Of a stretch of DNA of 51,763 bases, positions 9,008 through 17,214 are shown piece by piece. The stretch covers positions 1 to 51,763 of the forward strand of contig NZ_BAABAU010000006.1 in the NCBI RefSeq assembly GCF_039537585.1, read 5' to 3'. The stretch is from Frondihabitans peucedani. Lineage in GTDB: Bacteria > Actinomycetota > Actinomycetes > Actinomycetales > Microbacteriaceae. Below the pieces are notes generated by a model that searched no databases, was not told the DNA's origin, and saw only the letters and a list, made by a program, of their open reading frames with translations. Position 1 is the first letter of the stretch. Each line of letters opens with the position of its first letter. A program made the translations under genes and the position numbers.

Positions 9008-10063
9008 ATGTCCCCCTCACCCGCCCCTCTCCGCGTCGCCGTCGTCGGTGCCGGCGCCATGGGCAGCGACCACGTCAGCAGGATCACGCGCAGGATCTCG
9101 GGCGCCGAGGTCACCGCCGTCGTCGACCCCGACTCCGCCCGCGCGACGGCCGCTACGGCCCTCGCCCCCGGGTCGCAGACGTACTCCTCCTTCGAGGAGG
9201 CCCTCGACGCGACGCCGATCGACGCCGTGATCATCGCGACGCCCGGGTTCCTGCACGAGCCGGTGATCCTGCCCGCCCTCGAGAGGGGTCTCGCGATCCT
9301 GAGCGAGAAGCCCCTGAGCGACACCGTCGAGTCGAGCCTGCGCATCATCGAGGCGGAGCAGAGGCTCGACCGGCCGCACATCCAGGTCGGCTTCATGCGG
9401 CGCTTCGACCGCGGCTACCTCGAGCTCCGCGAGCTGGTCGAGAAGGGCGAGAACGGCGCCCTCCTGGCGCTGCACTGCGCTCACCGCAACCCGTCGACGC
9501 CGCCGAACTACTCCGAGTCCGCGCTCATCACCGACTCGGTGATCCACGAGATCGACATCGTGCCGTTCCTCGCGGGGGAGCCGATCGTCTCGGTCGAGGT
9601 GAAGAAGCCGCGCCGCAACTCGCTCGCTCCGGAAGGGCTCGTCGAGCCGCAGTTCGTGCTGTTCGAGACGCTCTCGGGCACCCTCGCGATCGTCGAGATC
9701 AGCGTCAACATCCAGTTCGGCTACCAGGTGACCACCGAGGCCGTGTTCGAGTCGGGCGTCGCCTCGATCGGCCGGGCCGAGACGATCCAGGTCGCCTCAG
9801 CCGGCACGCTCGGACAGGGTGTCACGCCGTCGTACAAGGAGCGCTTCGGCGCCGCCTACGACACCGAGATCCAGCGCTGGGTCGACGCCGCGGCCCGAGG
9901 CGCGATCGACGGCCCGTCGGCCTGGGACGGCTACCTCGCCAGCGTCGTCGCCGACGCGGGCGTCCTCGCGCAGTCGACCGGCGAGAAGGTCGCCGTCGAG
10001 TACGCGCTCGAGAAGCCGGCCTTCTACGAGGCGGGTGCGTCGTTGACATCGACGGGGGCGTGA
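9008..10063 (+). CDS. Gfo/Idh/MocA family inositol dehydrogenase-like oxidoreductase
   Basis: A 351-residue NAD(P)-dependent oxidoreductase. The Rossmann motif VVGAGAMGSDH is at about residues 13-23, IIATPGFLHEPV near 77 and the family-defining EKPLS near 100; the catalytic region contains DSVIHEIDIVPFL near 180, with the His/Asp pair expected for inositol dehydrogenases. It probably oxidises myo-inositol (or an isomer) to the inosose used by IolE. Start ATG follows a strong GAAGGAGAAACC ribosome site. Paralogues in this family act on scyllo- or chiro-inositol, so the exact isomer cannot be read from sequence. Confidence 0.82.
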   Translation: MSPSPAPLRVAVVGAGAMGSDHVSRITRRISGAEVTAVVDPDSARATAATALAPGSQTYSSFEEALDATPIDAVIIATPGFLHEPVILPALERGLAILSEKPLSDTVESSLRIIEAEQRLDRPHIQVGFMRRFDRGYLELRELVEKGENGALLALHCAHRNPSTPPNYSESALITDSVIHEIDIVPFLAGEPIVSVEVKKPRRNSLAPEGLVEPQFVLFETLSGTLAIVEISVNIQFGYQVTTEAVFESGVASIGRAETIQVASAGTLGQGVTPSYKERFGAAYDTEIQRWVDAAARGAIDGPSAWDGYLASVVADAGVLAQSTGEKVAVEYALEKPAFYEAGASLTSTGA

Positions 10064-10067
10064 TCCT

Positions 10068-10937
10068 GTGGTCAAGATCGCTCTCGACCCGACCCCGTTC
10101 CACCACGACGTCCCGCTCCTCGAGCTGCCCGCGAAGGTGGCGTCGCTCGGCTACGAGCACCTGCAGCTGACCCCGCACGTCGACCTCCTCCCCTTCTTCC
10201 GCCACCCGAAGGCCGACGACGACCTCGTCGACGCGTTCGCGCGAGCCTGCCGCGACGCCGGAGTGGGCATCGCGTCGGTCCTGCCGGTGCTCCGCTGGTC
10301 GGGCCCCGACGAGGAGTCGAGGCGCGCCGCCGTCAAGCAGTGGAAGCGGGTCATCGACATCACCGCGCGCCTCGGGGTCGACCTGATCAACACCGAGTTC
10401 AGCGGACGTCCCGAGCGCCAGGAGGAGTCGGAGCGCGCCTTCTACTGGTCGATGGAGGAGCTCCTGCCGCTGTTCGAGCGCGAGGGCATCCGCGTGCTCA
10501 TCGACCCGCACCCCGACGACTTCGTCGAGGACGGCCTCGAGGCCCTCCGCGTGATCCGCGGCCTCAACTCCCCGCTCGTCGGCATGGCCTTCGTCGCCTG
10601 CCACACCTTCCACTACGGAGACCAGACCCCGGCGATCCTGGAGGCCGCGGGCGACCGCATCGGCCTCGTCCACATCGCCGACACCTTCGACCACCACCGC
10701 TCGCACGGTCTCCGGTACATCACCAACCCGCCCGGCAACGCGGCGCGCGTGCACCAGCACCTCCCGATCGGCCGAGGCGACGTCGACTTCGACGAGTTCT
10801 TCGGCGGCCTCCGCGGCCTCGGCTTCTTCGACCGCGACGACACCGTCGCCGTGTCGAGCGTCTTCGCGGAAGACGAGGACGCCGACGAGGTGTCGCGCTT
10901 CCAGCTGGCCGAGATCCGGCGCAGGATCGCGGACTAG
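10068..10937 (+). CDS. Sugar phosphate isomerase/epimerase (IolH/IolI-like TIM barrel)
   Basis: A 289-residue xylose-isomerase-like barrel starting at GTG 10068, four bases after the previous stop. Visible metal-site candidates are LINTEFSGRP (Glu near residue 107), LIDPHPDDFVEDG (near 145), ACHTFHYGDQ (His near 180) and LVHIADTFDHHR (near 204). Proteins of this type in iol operons (IolH, IolI) have been described as inosose isomerases or epimerases that feed other inositol stereoisomers into the pathway. It is distinct from IolE in sequence. The exact reaction is uncertain; co-transcription with the iol genes is very likely. Confidence 0.72.
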   Translation: MVKIALDPTPFHHDVPLLELPAKVASLGYEHLQLTPHVDLLPFFRHPKADDDLVDAFARACRDAGVGIASVLPVLRWSGPDEESRRAAVKQWKRVIDITARLGVDLINTEFSGRPERQEESERAFYWSMEELLPLFEREGIRVLIDPHPDDFVEDGLEALRVIRGLNSPLVGMAFVACHTFHYGDQTPAILEAAGDRIGLVHIADTFDHHRSHGLRYITNPPGNAARVHQHLPIGRGDVDFDEFFGGLRGLGFFDRDDTVAVSSVFAEDEDADEVSRFQLAEIRRRIAD

Positions 10938-10983
10938 CGTCCACAGCACCGGCCTCCCGCCGGCTCCCACCCGAAAGGACCCC

Positions 10984-11400
10984 ATGCCACTCGTCCGCAT
11001 CGACGTCACCCAGGGGCGCACCGACGCCGAACTCCGATCCATCGCCGACGCGATCCACACCTCGATCGTCGAGGTCTACGGCATCCCGGAGCGCGACCGC
11101 TTCCAGGTGATCAACGAGCTCCCCGCGGGGCGGATCATCGCCGAAGACGCCGGGCTCGGCTTCGAGCGCACCCCGGGCGTGATCCTGATCCAGATCTTCA
11201 CCCAGCGCGGCCGCAGCGAAGACGACAAGGGCGCTCTCTACGCCAGGATCGCCGCAGCCCTCGGCGAGCTCGGCGTCGCCGGCGAGGACGTCTTCATCGG
11301 CTACGTCGAGAACGGCCCGGAGGACTGGTCGTTCGGCTACGGCCGCGCGCAGTACGTCACCGGCGAGCTGTCGGTGCCGTCTACTTATCGACCAGAGTGA
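10984..11400 (+). CDS. Tautomerase family protein with N-terminal proline
   Basis: A 138-residue protein beginning Met-Pro-Leu-Val-Arg-Ile. After Met removal the N-terminal Pro is the general base of the 4-oxalocrotonate tautomerase/MIF superfamily. Length and the block GVILIQIFTQRGRSEDDKG resemble the two-motif Tautomerase_2 group rather than the 60-residue 4-OT monomers. A good ribosome site (CCGAAAGGACCCC) precedes the ATG. As last gene of the iol operon it might assist keto-enol steps of an inosose or dione; this is inference. Its last 20 bases overlap the convergent gntR gene. Confidence 0.72.
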   Translation: MPLVRIDVTQGRTDAELRSIADAIHTSIVEVYGIPERDRFQVINELPAGRIIAEDAGLGFERTPGVILIQIFTQRGRSEDDKGALYARIAAALGELGVAGEDVFIGYVENGPEDWSFGYGRAQYVTGELSVPSTYRPE

Positions 11401-12142
11401 TGCTGAAGCTGTAGAGGTCGGGTCGGTAGCAGTGGTAGCCGACCTCGACCGCTCGGCCCGACGCGTCGTAGGCGGTGCGGCTCATCGTGAGGACCGCGCC
11501 GCCCTCGTCGATCTCGAGGAGCTCGGCCTCGTCGCCGTGGCTGGCGCGGGCGCCGATGCGCTGCTTGGCCACCCGCATCGTCACGCCGCGGCCGCGGAGC
11601 AGCTGGTACAGGCCGAACGTCTCGAAGTCGTCGGCGCTCAGGTCGGCGACGCTCACCGGCAGGAAGTTCTCGAGCAGCGCGACCGGCACGTCGTCGGCCA
11701 GCCGGAGGCGCCGGATGTGCGTCACCTCGGCGCCGACCTCGATCCCGAGGTCTTCGGCGACGTGCTCGTCGGCGGGGATCACGTCGTGCGCGAGCACGCG
11801 GGTCGTCGGAGACTGGTCGCCGGCCTTGAGGTCGTCGAACAGGCTCGTCAGCTCGACCTTGCGGCTGACGGGGCCGTGGACTACCTGCGTGCCGATGCCG
11901 CGGCGCCGCACGAGCAGGCCCTTGTCGACGAGCTCCTGGATCGCCCGGCGGATCGTCGGGCGCGACAGGCCGAGGCGCTCGCCGAGGGCGACCTCGTTCT
12001 CGAGGCGTGACCCCGCCGGCAGGTCGCCGGAGGTGATCGCGCTCTCGATGCGTGACGACACCTGGAAGTACAGCGGCATCGGACCGGACCGGTCGAGGTC
12101 CATGAAGAGGTCGGCCGGGAGGGTGCCGTCGGGAGGTGTCAT
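11381..12142 (-). CDS. GntR-family (HutC/UTRA type) transcriptional regulator, probable iol repressor
   Basis: A 253-residue regulator. The winged helix-turn-helix lies at about residues 35-90 (LENEVALGERLGLSRPTIRRAIQELVDKGLL), followed by a UTRA ligand-binding domain with VTHIRRLRLADDVPVALLENFLP and a C-terminal EVGYHCYRPDLYSFSI. ATG at 12142 is preceded by AGGAAGC. It is convergent to the inositol operon, and its promoter region carries the same palindrome as the iolC promoter, so it most likely represses both until an inositol intermediate binds. The ligand and the repression sense are inferred, not visible. Confidence 0.85.
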   Translation of the reverse strand: MTPPDGTLPADLFMDLDRSGPMPLYFQVSSRIESAITSGDLPAGSRLENEVALGERLGLSRPTIRRAIQELVDKGLLVRRRGIGTQVVHGPVSRKVELTSLFDDLKAGDQSPTTRVLAHDVIPADEHVAEDLGIEVGAEVTHIRRLRLADDVPVALLENFLPVSVADLSADDFETFGLYQLLRGRGVTMRVAKQRIGARASHGDEAELLEIDEGGAVLTMSRTAYDASGRAVEVGYHCYRPDLYSFSITLVDK

Positions 12143-12195
12143 GAGGCTTCCTGGGTCGGGGGAGCGGGGCCCGCAGAGTGCAGGATCGTCGCCCC

Positions 12196-12209
12196 TTGTC
12201 CAGACATTA
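12196..12209. promoter_or_regulatory. Palindromic operator upstream of gntR
   Basis: The sequence TTGTCCAGACATTA matches 1604-1617 (TTGTCCTGACATTA) at 13 of 14 positions and keeps the TGTC-N2-GACA inverted repeat, 54 bases before the gntR start. Read on the gntR strand it contains TGGACA, a possible -35 element. The spacing fits autoregulation by a GntR dimer. No other copy was noticed in the window by eye. Confidence 0.65.
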
Positions 12210-12273
12210 TCACCGGTCGGCGGTGCGGCTTCGGGCTGCCGGGTCTCGTGCGGCCTGTTCTCGTGCGGCCTGG

Positions 12274-12882
12274 TCAGCGGGCCGCGCCGGCTCCGGCCTC
12301 GGCCCGGGCCGCGACCGGCCGGAGGACGTTGATGCGCACACCGGTCGCAGCGGCGAGCTCGTCGAGGTCGCTCGCGTCGTGGCGCTTCGCCGCGTGCAGG
12401 ATGATCGCGGCGCAGGCCTCGGCGTCGGCCAGCGCGTCGTGGTGGGCGAAGTCCTCGAACCCGGCGGCCATCGCGGCGACCGGCAGGCGGTAGCTGTCGA
12501 GGTGGTACGTCTTGCGGGCGACCTGGAGGCTGCAGAAGTAGCGCGACGACGGGGTGTCGAGCCCCGTGGCGGCGCACCCGCCGCGGATCACGCCCATGTC
12601 GAACCCGGCGTTGTGGGCGACCAGGATGTCGTCGCCCGCGAACGCGAGGAGGTCGGGCAGCTGCTCGGCCCAGCCGAGAGCGCCGATGACGTCGTCGCGC
12701 ACGATGCCGTGGATGCGGGTGTTCCACTCTGAGAAGTCGTCGTGCCCGTAGGGCGGCTTGATCAGCCAGGAGGCCTTGTCGACGACCCGGCCGCCTTTGA
12801 CCTTGACGAGACCGACGGAACACGCCGAGGCGCTGGAGGAGTTCGCGGTCTCGAAGTCGATCGCTACGTAGTCGAGGGGCAC
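12274..12882 (-). CDS. DEDDh 3'-5' exonuclease (DnaQ-like)
   Basis: A 202-residue protein with the DnaQ-type exonuclease core: ExoI motif AIDFETANSS (Asp9, Glu11), ExoII VAHNAGFDMGVI near residue 98 and ExoIII HHDALADAEACA near 153, giving the D-E-D-D residues with the catalytic His of the DEDDh class. The block CSVGLVKVKGGRVV after motif I is typical of stand-alone epsilon-like exonucleases in actinobacteria. It may act in DNA repair or trimming; the substrate is not visible. It starts at GTG (12880-12882), with no ATG in frame nearby. The C-terminus is Ala/Arg-rich. Confidence 0.83.
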   Translation of the reverse strand: MPLDYVAIDFETANSSSASACSVGLVKVKGGRVVDKASWLIKPPYGHDDFSEWNTRIHGIVRDDVIGALGWAEQLPDLLAFAGDDILVAHNAGFDMGVIRGGCAATGLDTPSSRYFCSLQVARKTYHLDSYRLPVAAMAAGFEDFAHHDALADAEACAAIILHAAKRHDASDLDELAAATGVRINVLRPVAARAEAGAGAAR

Positions 12883-13036
12883 GCGTTCATGGTCGCACGG
12901 GCCTCCGACACAGGCTGGTCACGCGTCGGCGTGGGCGGGTGTTCGGAGCCTTCGGCGCCCCTCGGGAGAGGGGCCCACTGCGACCACCACCCGCCGAAGC
13001 CGCCCACCCCCACCCCGCCGGTTAGGCTTGACGACC

Positions 13037-14110
13037 GTGGCTCTCACTATCGCGATCGTCGGACTCCCCAATGTGGGCAAGTCCACTCTCTTCAACGCCC
13101 TGACCAAGAACCAGGTGCTGGCGGCGAACTACCCGTTCGCCACCATCGAGCCGAACGTCGGGATCGTGAACCTGCCCGACCCGAGGCTCGGCGTGCTCGC
13201 CGAGCTGTTCCACTCCGAGAAGATCCTGCCCGCGCCGGTCTCCTTCGTCGACATCGCCGGCATCGTGAAGGGCGCCTCCGAGGGGGAGGGCCTGGGCAAC
13301 AAGTTCCTGGCCAACATCCGCGAGGCCGACGCCATCGCCGAGGTGGTCCGCGGCTTCGAAGACCCCGACGTGGTGCACGTCGACGGCGTCGTCGATCCTG
13401 CTGCCGACATGGGCACTATCAACACCGAGCTGATCCTGGCCGACCTCGAGACCGTCGAGAAGGCCCTCGTCCGCTACGAGAAGGAGCTCCGCCTCAAGCG
13501 CGTCGAGCCGCTCGTGCACGACACCGCCGTCGCCGCCCGCGACGCGCTCCAGCGCGGCGAGGCCCTCTCGGCCACGAAGATCGACCTCGCGCCGATCGCC
13601 GAGCTCGGCCTCCTCACCGCGAAGCCCTTCATCTACGTCTTCAACGTCGACGAGACCGTCATCGGCTCGCCGGAGCGCCAGGCCGAGCTGTCGGCTCTGG
13701 TCGCGCCCGCCGAGGCGATCTTCCTCGACGCCAAGATCGAGTCCGAGCTGATCGACCTCGACCCCGAAGACGCTGCCGAGCTCCTCGCCTCCACCGGCCA
13801 GGAGGAGTCCGGCCTCGACCAGCTCGCGCGCATCGGCTTCGACACCCTCGGCCTCCAGACCTACCTCACCGCCGGCCCCAAAGAGACGCGCGCCTGGACC
13901 ATCGGCAAGGGCTGGAAGGCTCCGCAGGCTGCCGGCGTCATCCACACCGACTTCGAGAAGGGCTTCATCAAGGCCGAGGTCATCTCCTTCGCCGACCTGG
14001 TCGAGACCGGCTCGATCGCCGAGGCTCGCGCCCACGGCAAGGCCCGCATCGAGGGCAAGGAGTACGTCATGCAGGATGGCGACGTGGTGGAGTTTCGATT
14101 CTCTAAGTAG
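13037..14110 (+). CDS. ychF: Redox-regulated ATPase YchF
   Basis: A 357-residue Obg-family P-loop protein. The Walker [15 protein letters not shown] is near residue 7, [27 protein letters not shown] is the switch II region, and NVDE replaces the usual NKxD, the change that gives YchF its ATP preference. The TGS domain closes the protein (GAKE-like tail with [13 protein letters not shown]). YchF associates with ribosomes and modulates stress responses. GTG 13037 gives the standard length; a TTG at 13028 would only add three residues. TAGGCT at 13023-13028 is a -10-like box just before the start, so the transcript may be leaderless. The 3' end marks the left border of the accessory island. Confidence 0.92.
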   Translation: MALTIAIVGLPNVGKSTLFNALTKNQVLAANYPFATIEPNVGIVNLPDPRLGVLAELFHSEKILPAPVSFVDIAGIVKGASEGEGLGNKFLANIREADAIAEVVRGFEDPDVVHVDGVVDPAADMGTINTELILADLETVEKALVRYEKELRLKRVEPLVHDTAVAARDALQRGEALSATKIDLAPIAELGLLTAKPFIYVFNVDETVIGSPERQAELSALVAPAEAIFLDAKIESELIDLDPEDAAELLASTGQEESGLDQLARIGFDTLGLQTYLTAGPKETRAWTIGKGWKAPQAAGVIHTDFEKGFIKAEVISFADLVETGSIAEARAHGKARIEGKEYVMQDGDVVEFRFSK

Positions 14111-14144
14111 ATCGTTGAATTTACGGGGATCGTGCCGGAATTCC

Positions 14145-14192
14145 TGACACAAAATTAGTGTCAAATCTGCTGTTTGTGTCATGGTTGTGTCA
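14145..14192. repeat. Cluster of TTGTGTCA repeats at the island border
   Basis: TGACACAA (14145-14152) is followed by the inverted partner GTGTCA (14158-14163), then two direct copies of TTGTGTCA at 14174-14181 and 14185-14192 spaced 11 bases apart, one helical turn. The group lies about 35 bases after the ychF stop. Such arrays are typical binding sites of recombinases, excisionases or phage-type repressors. No matching array was found at the right end of the island. Confidence 0.5.
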
Positions 14193-14411
14193 AGGAATCT
14201 GGCTCAAGAATCGCTAGGCGGAGATCTAAGCCCGTCTCTTGCTCCATCCGTGCGATTGCTCGTCTCTACCCTCTTCTCGTCCGAGGCGGGAACCTCTGCG
14301 TGGCGAGCTTGAGATGGTGGTCATCAGGAGAGACAAGGCGGGCCTACAGAGCGAGTCCCAGTTCCGATCTCGCATCGATCCCGTGTGGCGTAAGTAAGCG
14401 AAGCTGAGCAT

Positions 14412-14447
14412 CGAAGGCCGGGCACTCAATGGAGTGCCCGGCCTTCG
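14412..14447. terminator. 16-bp perfect hairpin, possible bidirectional terminator
   Basis: The arms 14412-14427 and 14432-14447 (CGAAGGCCGGGCACTC and its complement) pair perfectly around an AATG loop. There is no T-run on the plus side, so it may be a weak terminator or a structural element. It lies about 300 bases beyond ychF and 100 before the secreted-protein gene. Confidence 0.5.
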
Positions 14448-14543
14448 TCGTAGCTGCCCGCCTCCGCGACGCTCACGCGGAACTCGCCGGATCATGCCGC
14501 CCGGCGCTCTTCGGGGATAAGTCTCCGTGCTCCGGGCTGCCCG

Positions 14544-15137
14544 TTGTACGCCTGCGCGCCGACACGCCCGGGGCTACACATCACTGCGCTACTCACCGCC
14601 TCCGCGCTGCTACTTGCAGCAGCCATGAGCCTTGCTCCATTTCCCGTCAGCCAGGTTGCTTCAGCGGCCCCTGCCACTGCGCCTCCCGCTGCCAAGCCCA
14701 ACATTGTCGAGGGCGCGAGCTACGCCGGAAGCATCTTCGAGATCACGGGCTGGGACTTCTGTCCCAATATGCGGATCGCGGACGGAAGCACTCAGACTTA
14801 CCAGCCCGGAGAGCTGACGGTCACCGCTGCGGTCGTTGGGGGCGTTGACCGCGTGGAAGTGTATCCAGGGTGGTCGGCCAAGATCGAGCGCAGCGGACAG
14901 ACGAGCGGGACGGTCAGCCTCACCAATGAGCGATCGATCATTCTCACCTCGCACCCCGACCGTGACGACGCTGCTCACCGCTTCGACGATTTCTTCTGCT
15001 TCACGGTCTATGGGGATCTACCACTTCACGCTCGCCGGACCATGGCGCTTAGCAGAGCGGAAATCATCACGGCCGGAGACATCATTCCTGTAGGCAAGGG
15101 GTTGGTACCGGTTGGTTGGGGATCTGTGTTCCACTGA
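14544..15137 (+). CDS. Secreted hypothetical protein
   Basis: The frame encodes up to 197 residues. The N-terminal part has a hydrophobic run (ITALLTASALLLAAAMSLAPF) ending in VASAAPA, a good signal peptidase I site, so the mature protein of about 150 residues is probably exported. It contains two Cys residues (WDFCPNM and FFCFTVYG) that could form a disulfide. No family was recognised. The start is uncertain: TTG 14544 is the first codon given for the frame and there is no clear ribosome site; an internal ATG at about 14625 would cut the signal peptide. The next gene is convergent. Confidence 0.5.
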   Translation: MYACAPTRPGLHITALLTASALLLAAAMSLAPFPVSQVASAAPATAPPAAKPNIVEGASYAGSIFEITGWDFCPNMRIADGSTQTYQPGELTVTAAVVGGVDRVEVYPGWSAKIERSGQTSGTVSLTNERSIILTSHPDRDDAAHRFDDFFCFTVYGDLPLHARRTMALSRAEIITAGDIIPVGKGLVPVGWGSVFH

Positions 15138-15220
15138 TTTAGTCGGAAAGCGAACAACTGCGGGCCTCGACTCCTTTCTGGGATTGTGGCCTGCTGCCGT
15201 TGTGTCCCACCTACGAAAGC

Positions 15221-16066
15221 TCAAGCCTCGGCAGGGATTACTACGCCAGAGGTGAGCCACTGGACGAGCGTCGCAGCAAGGATCACGGCAGCCCTCGCTT
15301 CTTCGAGGGTGGCATCTGTGTAGTCGGGGCGTCCGTGCCGGCTCGCGTGGCCTCGCCAAAGCACCCGCATCATCGTTGCAAGGCTCTTTGCGCTCGGAGC
15401 CTTGTCGTTGTCCCGCAGCACGAGTCGCCATCTTGGATTCGACGCCTCGAGCACGGTGATGACCGTGCCCAGCGTCGGCTCATCCTTGCCGGTCTCGATG
15501 AGAGATAAAGCCGCCGTTTCGACGGCAACCACAGCGTTGCTGTACGCGACAGAGGATCTGGGATTCGTTCCGTAGGCATCGAGCCAAGCTTCTTGCAGCT
15601 TGACTGATGCGGCATCCTTAGCGCCGAGAACGCCTCGAACAGCCTCTTGAACACCGTTTGGTACGCGCTTAACCAGTCTGGCGCTATTTGTTTGCCACCG
15701 ACTAACGGTCCAAGCCGATCCGCCATCACTCAAAATCAGTTCTAAAGGGTGTTCCTGGCCTCTAGGAAAGTTGCTCCTACTTGCGAAGTAGTCGAGAAGA
15801 TTGGTGAAGTTGGCGTCTGAGATGGTTCGAAGATGCGTCAGGACCGTGCCGCGCCAGTTGAGTCTTGTGCTGGCCTTGAATCCCAAGTCTGTGCGCGACG
15901 CATTCTGAAAATCGACAAACTTATTGGAGTCAATGTTCGAACTCGTTACCGTCACCTGTGACTGCATCCACCTGAACACGGCTTCTCTCAGGTAGCCCGG
16001 GAAGTCTTCGGTGAGAGCCTCTTCTCTACCGGTTGGGATGGCCGGCCGCCACGCTTCGTTGCTCAC
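15221..16066 (-). CDS. Abi_C-like (abortive infection C-terminal) protein, putative defence
   Basis: A 281-residue soluble protein. The last 60 residues, with LWRGHASRHGRPDYTD followed by EEARAAVILAATLVQWL, resemble the HEPN-like abortive-infection C-terminal domain, where a short R/H-G-H-G loop precedes an Ala-rich helix. The N-terminal two thirds (about residues 15-200, with FPGYLREAVFRWMQ and NFTNLLDYFASRS) were not recognised. GTG at 16064-16066 is the start in frame. It stands alone on the minus strand, convergent to the secreted protein. The defence role rests on the domain resemblance and on the neighbourhood. Confidence 0.55.
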   Translation of the reverse strand: MSNEAWRPAIPTGREEALTEDFPGYLREAVFRWMQSQVTVTSSNIDSNKFVDFQNASRTDLGFKASTRLNWRGTVLTHLRTISDANFTNLLDYFASRSNFPRGQEHPLELILSDGGSAWTVSRWQTNSARLVKRVPNGVQEAVRGVLGAKDAASVKLQEAWLDAYGTNPRSSVAYSNAVVAVETAALSLIETGKDEPTLGTVITVLEASNPRWRLVLRDNDKAPSAKSLATMMRVLWRGHASRHGRPDYTDATLEEARAAVILAATLVQWLTSGVVIPAEA

Positions 16067-16268
16067 GCCATGAGCGTAGCGGGCGGATCAGACATTCGGG
16101 TCTGATGCCCGCCTTCTGCTTAGGCACGAGCATGTGACATCTCAGCGTCCCGAGACGCTCAAGCATGAGTGTGCGCATGACGGCGGGCCAAGGGCGTGCC
16201 AAGGGCGTGCCAATTGCGAGAGGACCTGCGCAGCCCGTGCCCGGGCGCAAGTCATTTTGTAATGATGC

Positions 16269-16748
16269 CTACGGAGCTCGCCTAAGAGAGACGATGGCGG
16301 CAGCCGATAGGCCGAGGACGATCATCGTACCTATGAGCAGCCTCGTCTTATCTGCGCTCCGGACATTCGCGTCCATGAACTCGCTAGCCTTCTCTGCTCC
16401 CTGGCCCTGCAAGCTCTCGATGAGGTGGTAGATCCTGGACCGCTCATCGTCTCCCAAATCGCCTTGATCAAGGCGCTTGAGAAGACCATCGAGGGTGCGT
16501 TGAGTCAAGGCGAAGTAGGCCTGGCCGATGCTTTCAAGCGTTTCCTGCTCGCCCGTCCGTACTTGCTGGATCGCGTCAAAGCCGAGCGCCAGGAACCGTG
16601 CGAGGCTGGGGTGGCCCACCGCAAGCAGAGCAAGGTCTTCAGGATCGCGCTGAAGCAGATCTCTGGTCTCGTCAAGCGTTGGATGTGACCAGTCATCAAC
16701 CCGCGGCTCATCCGGTTCCCCGATGTCCTGATGTTCCTCGTCGGCCAT
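16269..16748 (-). CDS. Tail-anchored hypothetical protein
   Basis: The protein has 159 residues from ATG 16748, which follows GGGAG. The N-terminal 30 residues are acidic (ADEEHQDIGEPDEPRVDDW). The middle is a helical soluble part (LLQRDPEDLALLAVGHPSLARFLALGFDAIQQVRTG, then LTQRTLDGLLKRLDQG). One hydrophobic segment at the end (LLIGTMIVLGLSAAAIVSL) is followed by RRAP, so it is probably anchored by its C-terminus facing the cytosol. No family was recognised. A longer reading to 16811 would add a weakly supported leader. Confidence 0.6.
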   Translation of the reverse strand: MADEEHQDIGEPDEPRVDDWSHPTLDETRDLLQRDPEDLALLAVGHPSLARFLALGFDAIQQVRTGEQETLESIGQAYFALTQRTLDGLLKRLDQGDLGDDERSRIYHLIESLQGQGAEKASEFMDANVRSADKTRLLIGTMIVLGLSAAAIVSLRRAP

Positions 16749-16950
16749 CTGAACTCCCGTTTCTGTTCGACTCAATGGTATCGGTAGGGCCGCATCGAGC
16801 TCAACGATCATCCAGATCGGCGGCTTGGCGATGGTGACTTATACCCCCGGTTGGAGCACCACCCTTAGATCACCACGCTTTGATATTGGTTTCTGCGCCA
16901 TAACCGCCGGAGAACAGCTCCGGGCCGAAAAGTGTCGCAGGAGGCATCCC

Positions 16951-17037
16951 ATGAGTTCTACGCCAGCCGCTCTCATCAAGGCATCTCGCCTGATCTCTCG
17001 TGAGACTCGCCGCACCGTGCCAGTCCACCGCATTTGA
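16951..17037 (+). CDS. Small basic peptide (28 aa) upstream of the recombinase
   Basis: An ORF too short for usual gene calling but preceded by a strong GCAGGAGGCATCCC ribosome site. The product is Ser/Arg-rich with LIKASRLISRETRRTV. It begins a run of four co-directional ORFs: 28 aa, 34 aa, serine recombinase, 50 aa. It could be a translated leader or a tiny accessory protein of the recombinase module; function unknown. Confidence 0.4.
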   Translation: MSSTPAALIKASRLISRETRRTVPVHRI

Positions 17038-17109
17038 CTCCGGCTCTCAACGGAACCAGACCAGTACGAAGTGCGCTTCTCCTATCCACAACCGAAGGAG
17101 GACGGAGTC

Positions 17110-17214
17110 GTGCACTCTCTCATCCCAAGACTCAGTCTCACATCTTTCGAGTTCCAGGCCGCCGAAGCTTGGCTCGATGACCGCTGCAAGAACGCAGGAG
17201 GACGACCATGGTAA
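17110..17214 (+). CDS. Small protein (34 aa) overlapping the recombinase start
   Basis: GTG at 17110 follows AAGGAGGACGGAGTC, a near-ideal ribosome site. The 34-residue product (SFEFQAAEAWLDDRCKNAGG near its middle) ends at TAA 17212-17214, overlapping the recombinase ATG (17208) by seven bases in another frame. A second AGGAGG inside this ORF serves the recombinase. The arrangement suggests translational coupling that would control recombinase output. No homologue is known to me. Confidence 0.45.
   Translation: MHSLIPRLSLTSFEFQAAEAWLDDRCKNAGGRPW

Larger units (their letters stand above)
14111..14543. other. Non-coding left border of the island
   Basis: No convincing gene is seen here. The stretch starts with the ychF stop, carries the TTGTGTCA repeat cluster (14145-14192) and the hairpin at 14412-14447. 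Short open frames occur on both strands (for example a plus-strand stretch ending IDPVWRK at about 14398), but none has a ribosome site or recognisable motif. They may be decayed remnants of an integrase region. Confidence 0.45.

Noticed and set aside
13028-13036. TTG start for ychF
   Set aside because: GTG 13037 gives the usual N-terminus directly before the Walker A strand.
14190-14400. Minus-strand pieces such as RMEQETGLDLRLAIL that might be an integrase tail
   Set aside because: The frame has stops on both sides and no tyrosine-recombinase motif; too short to support.
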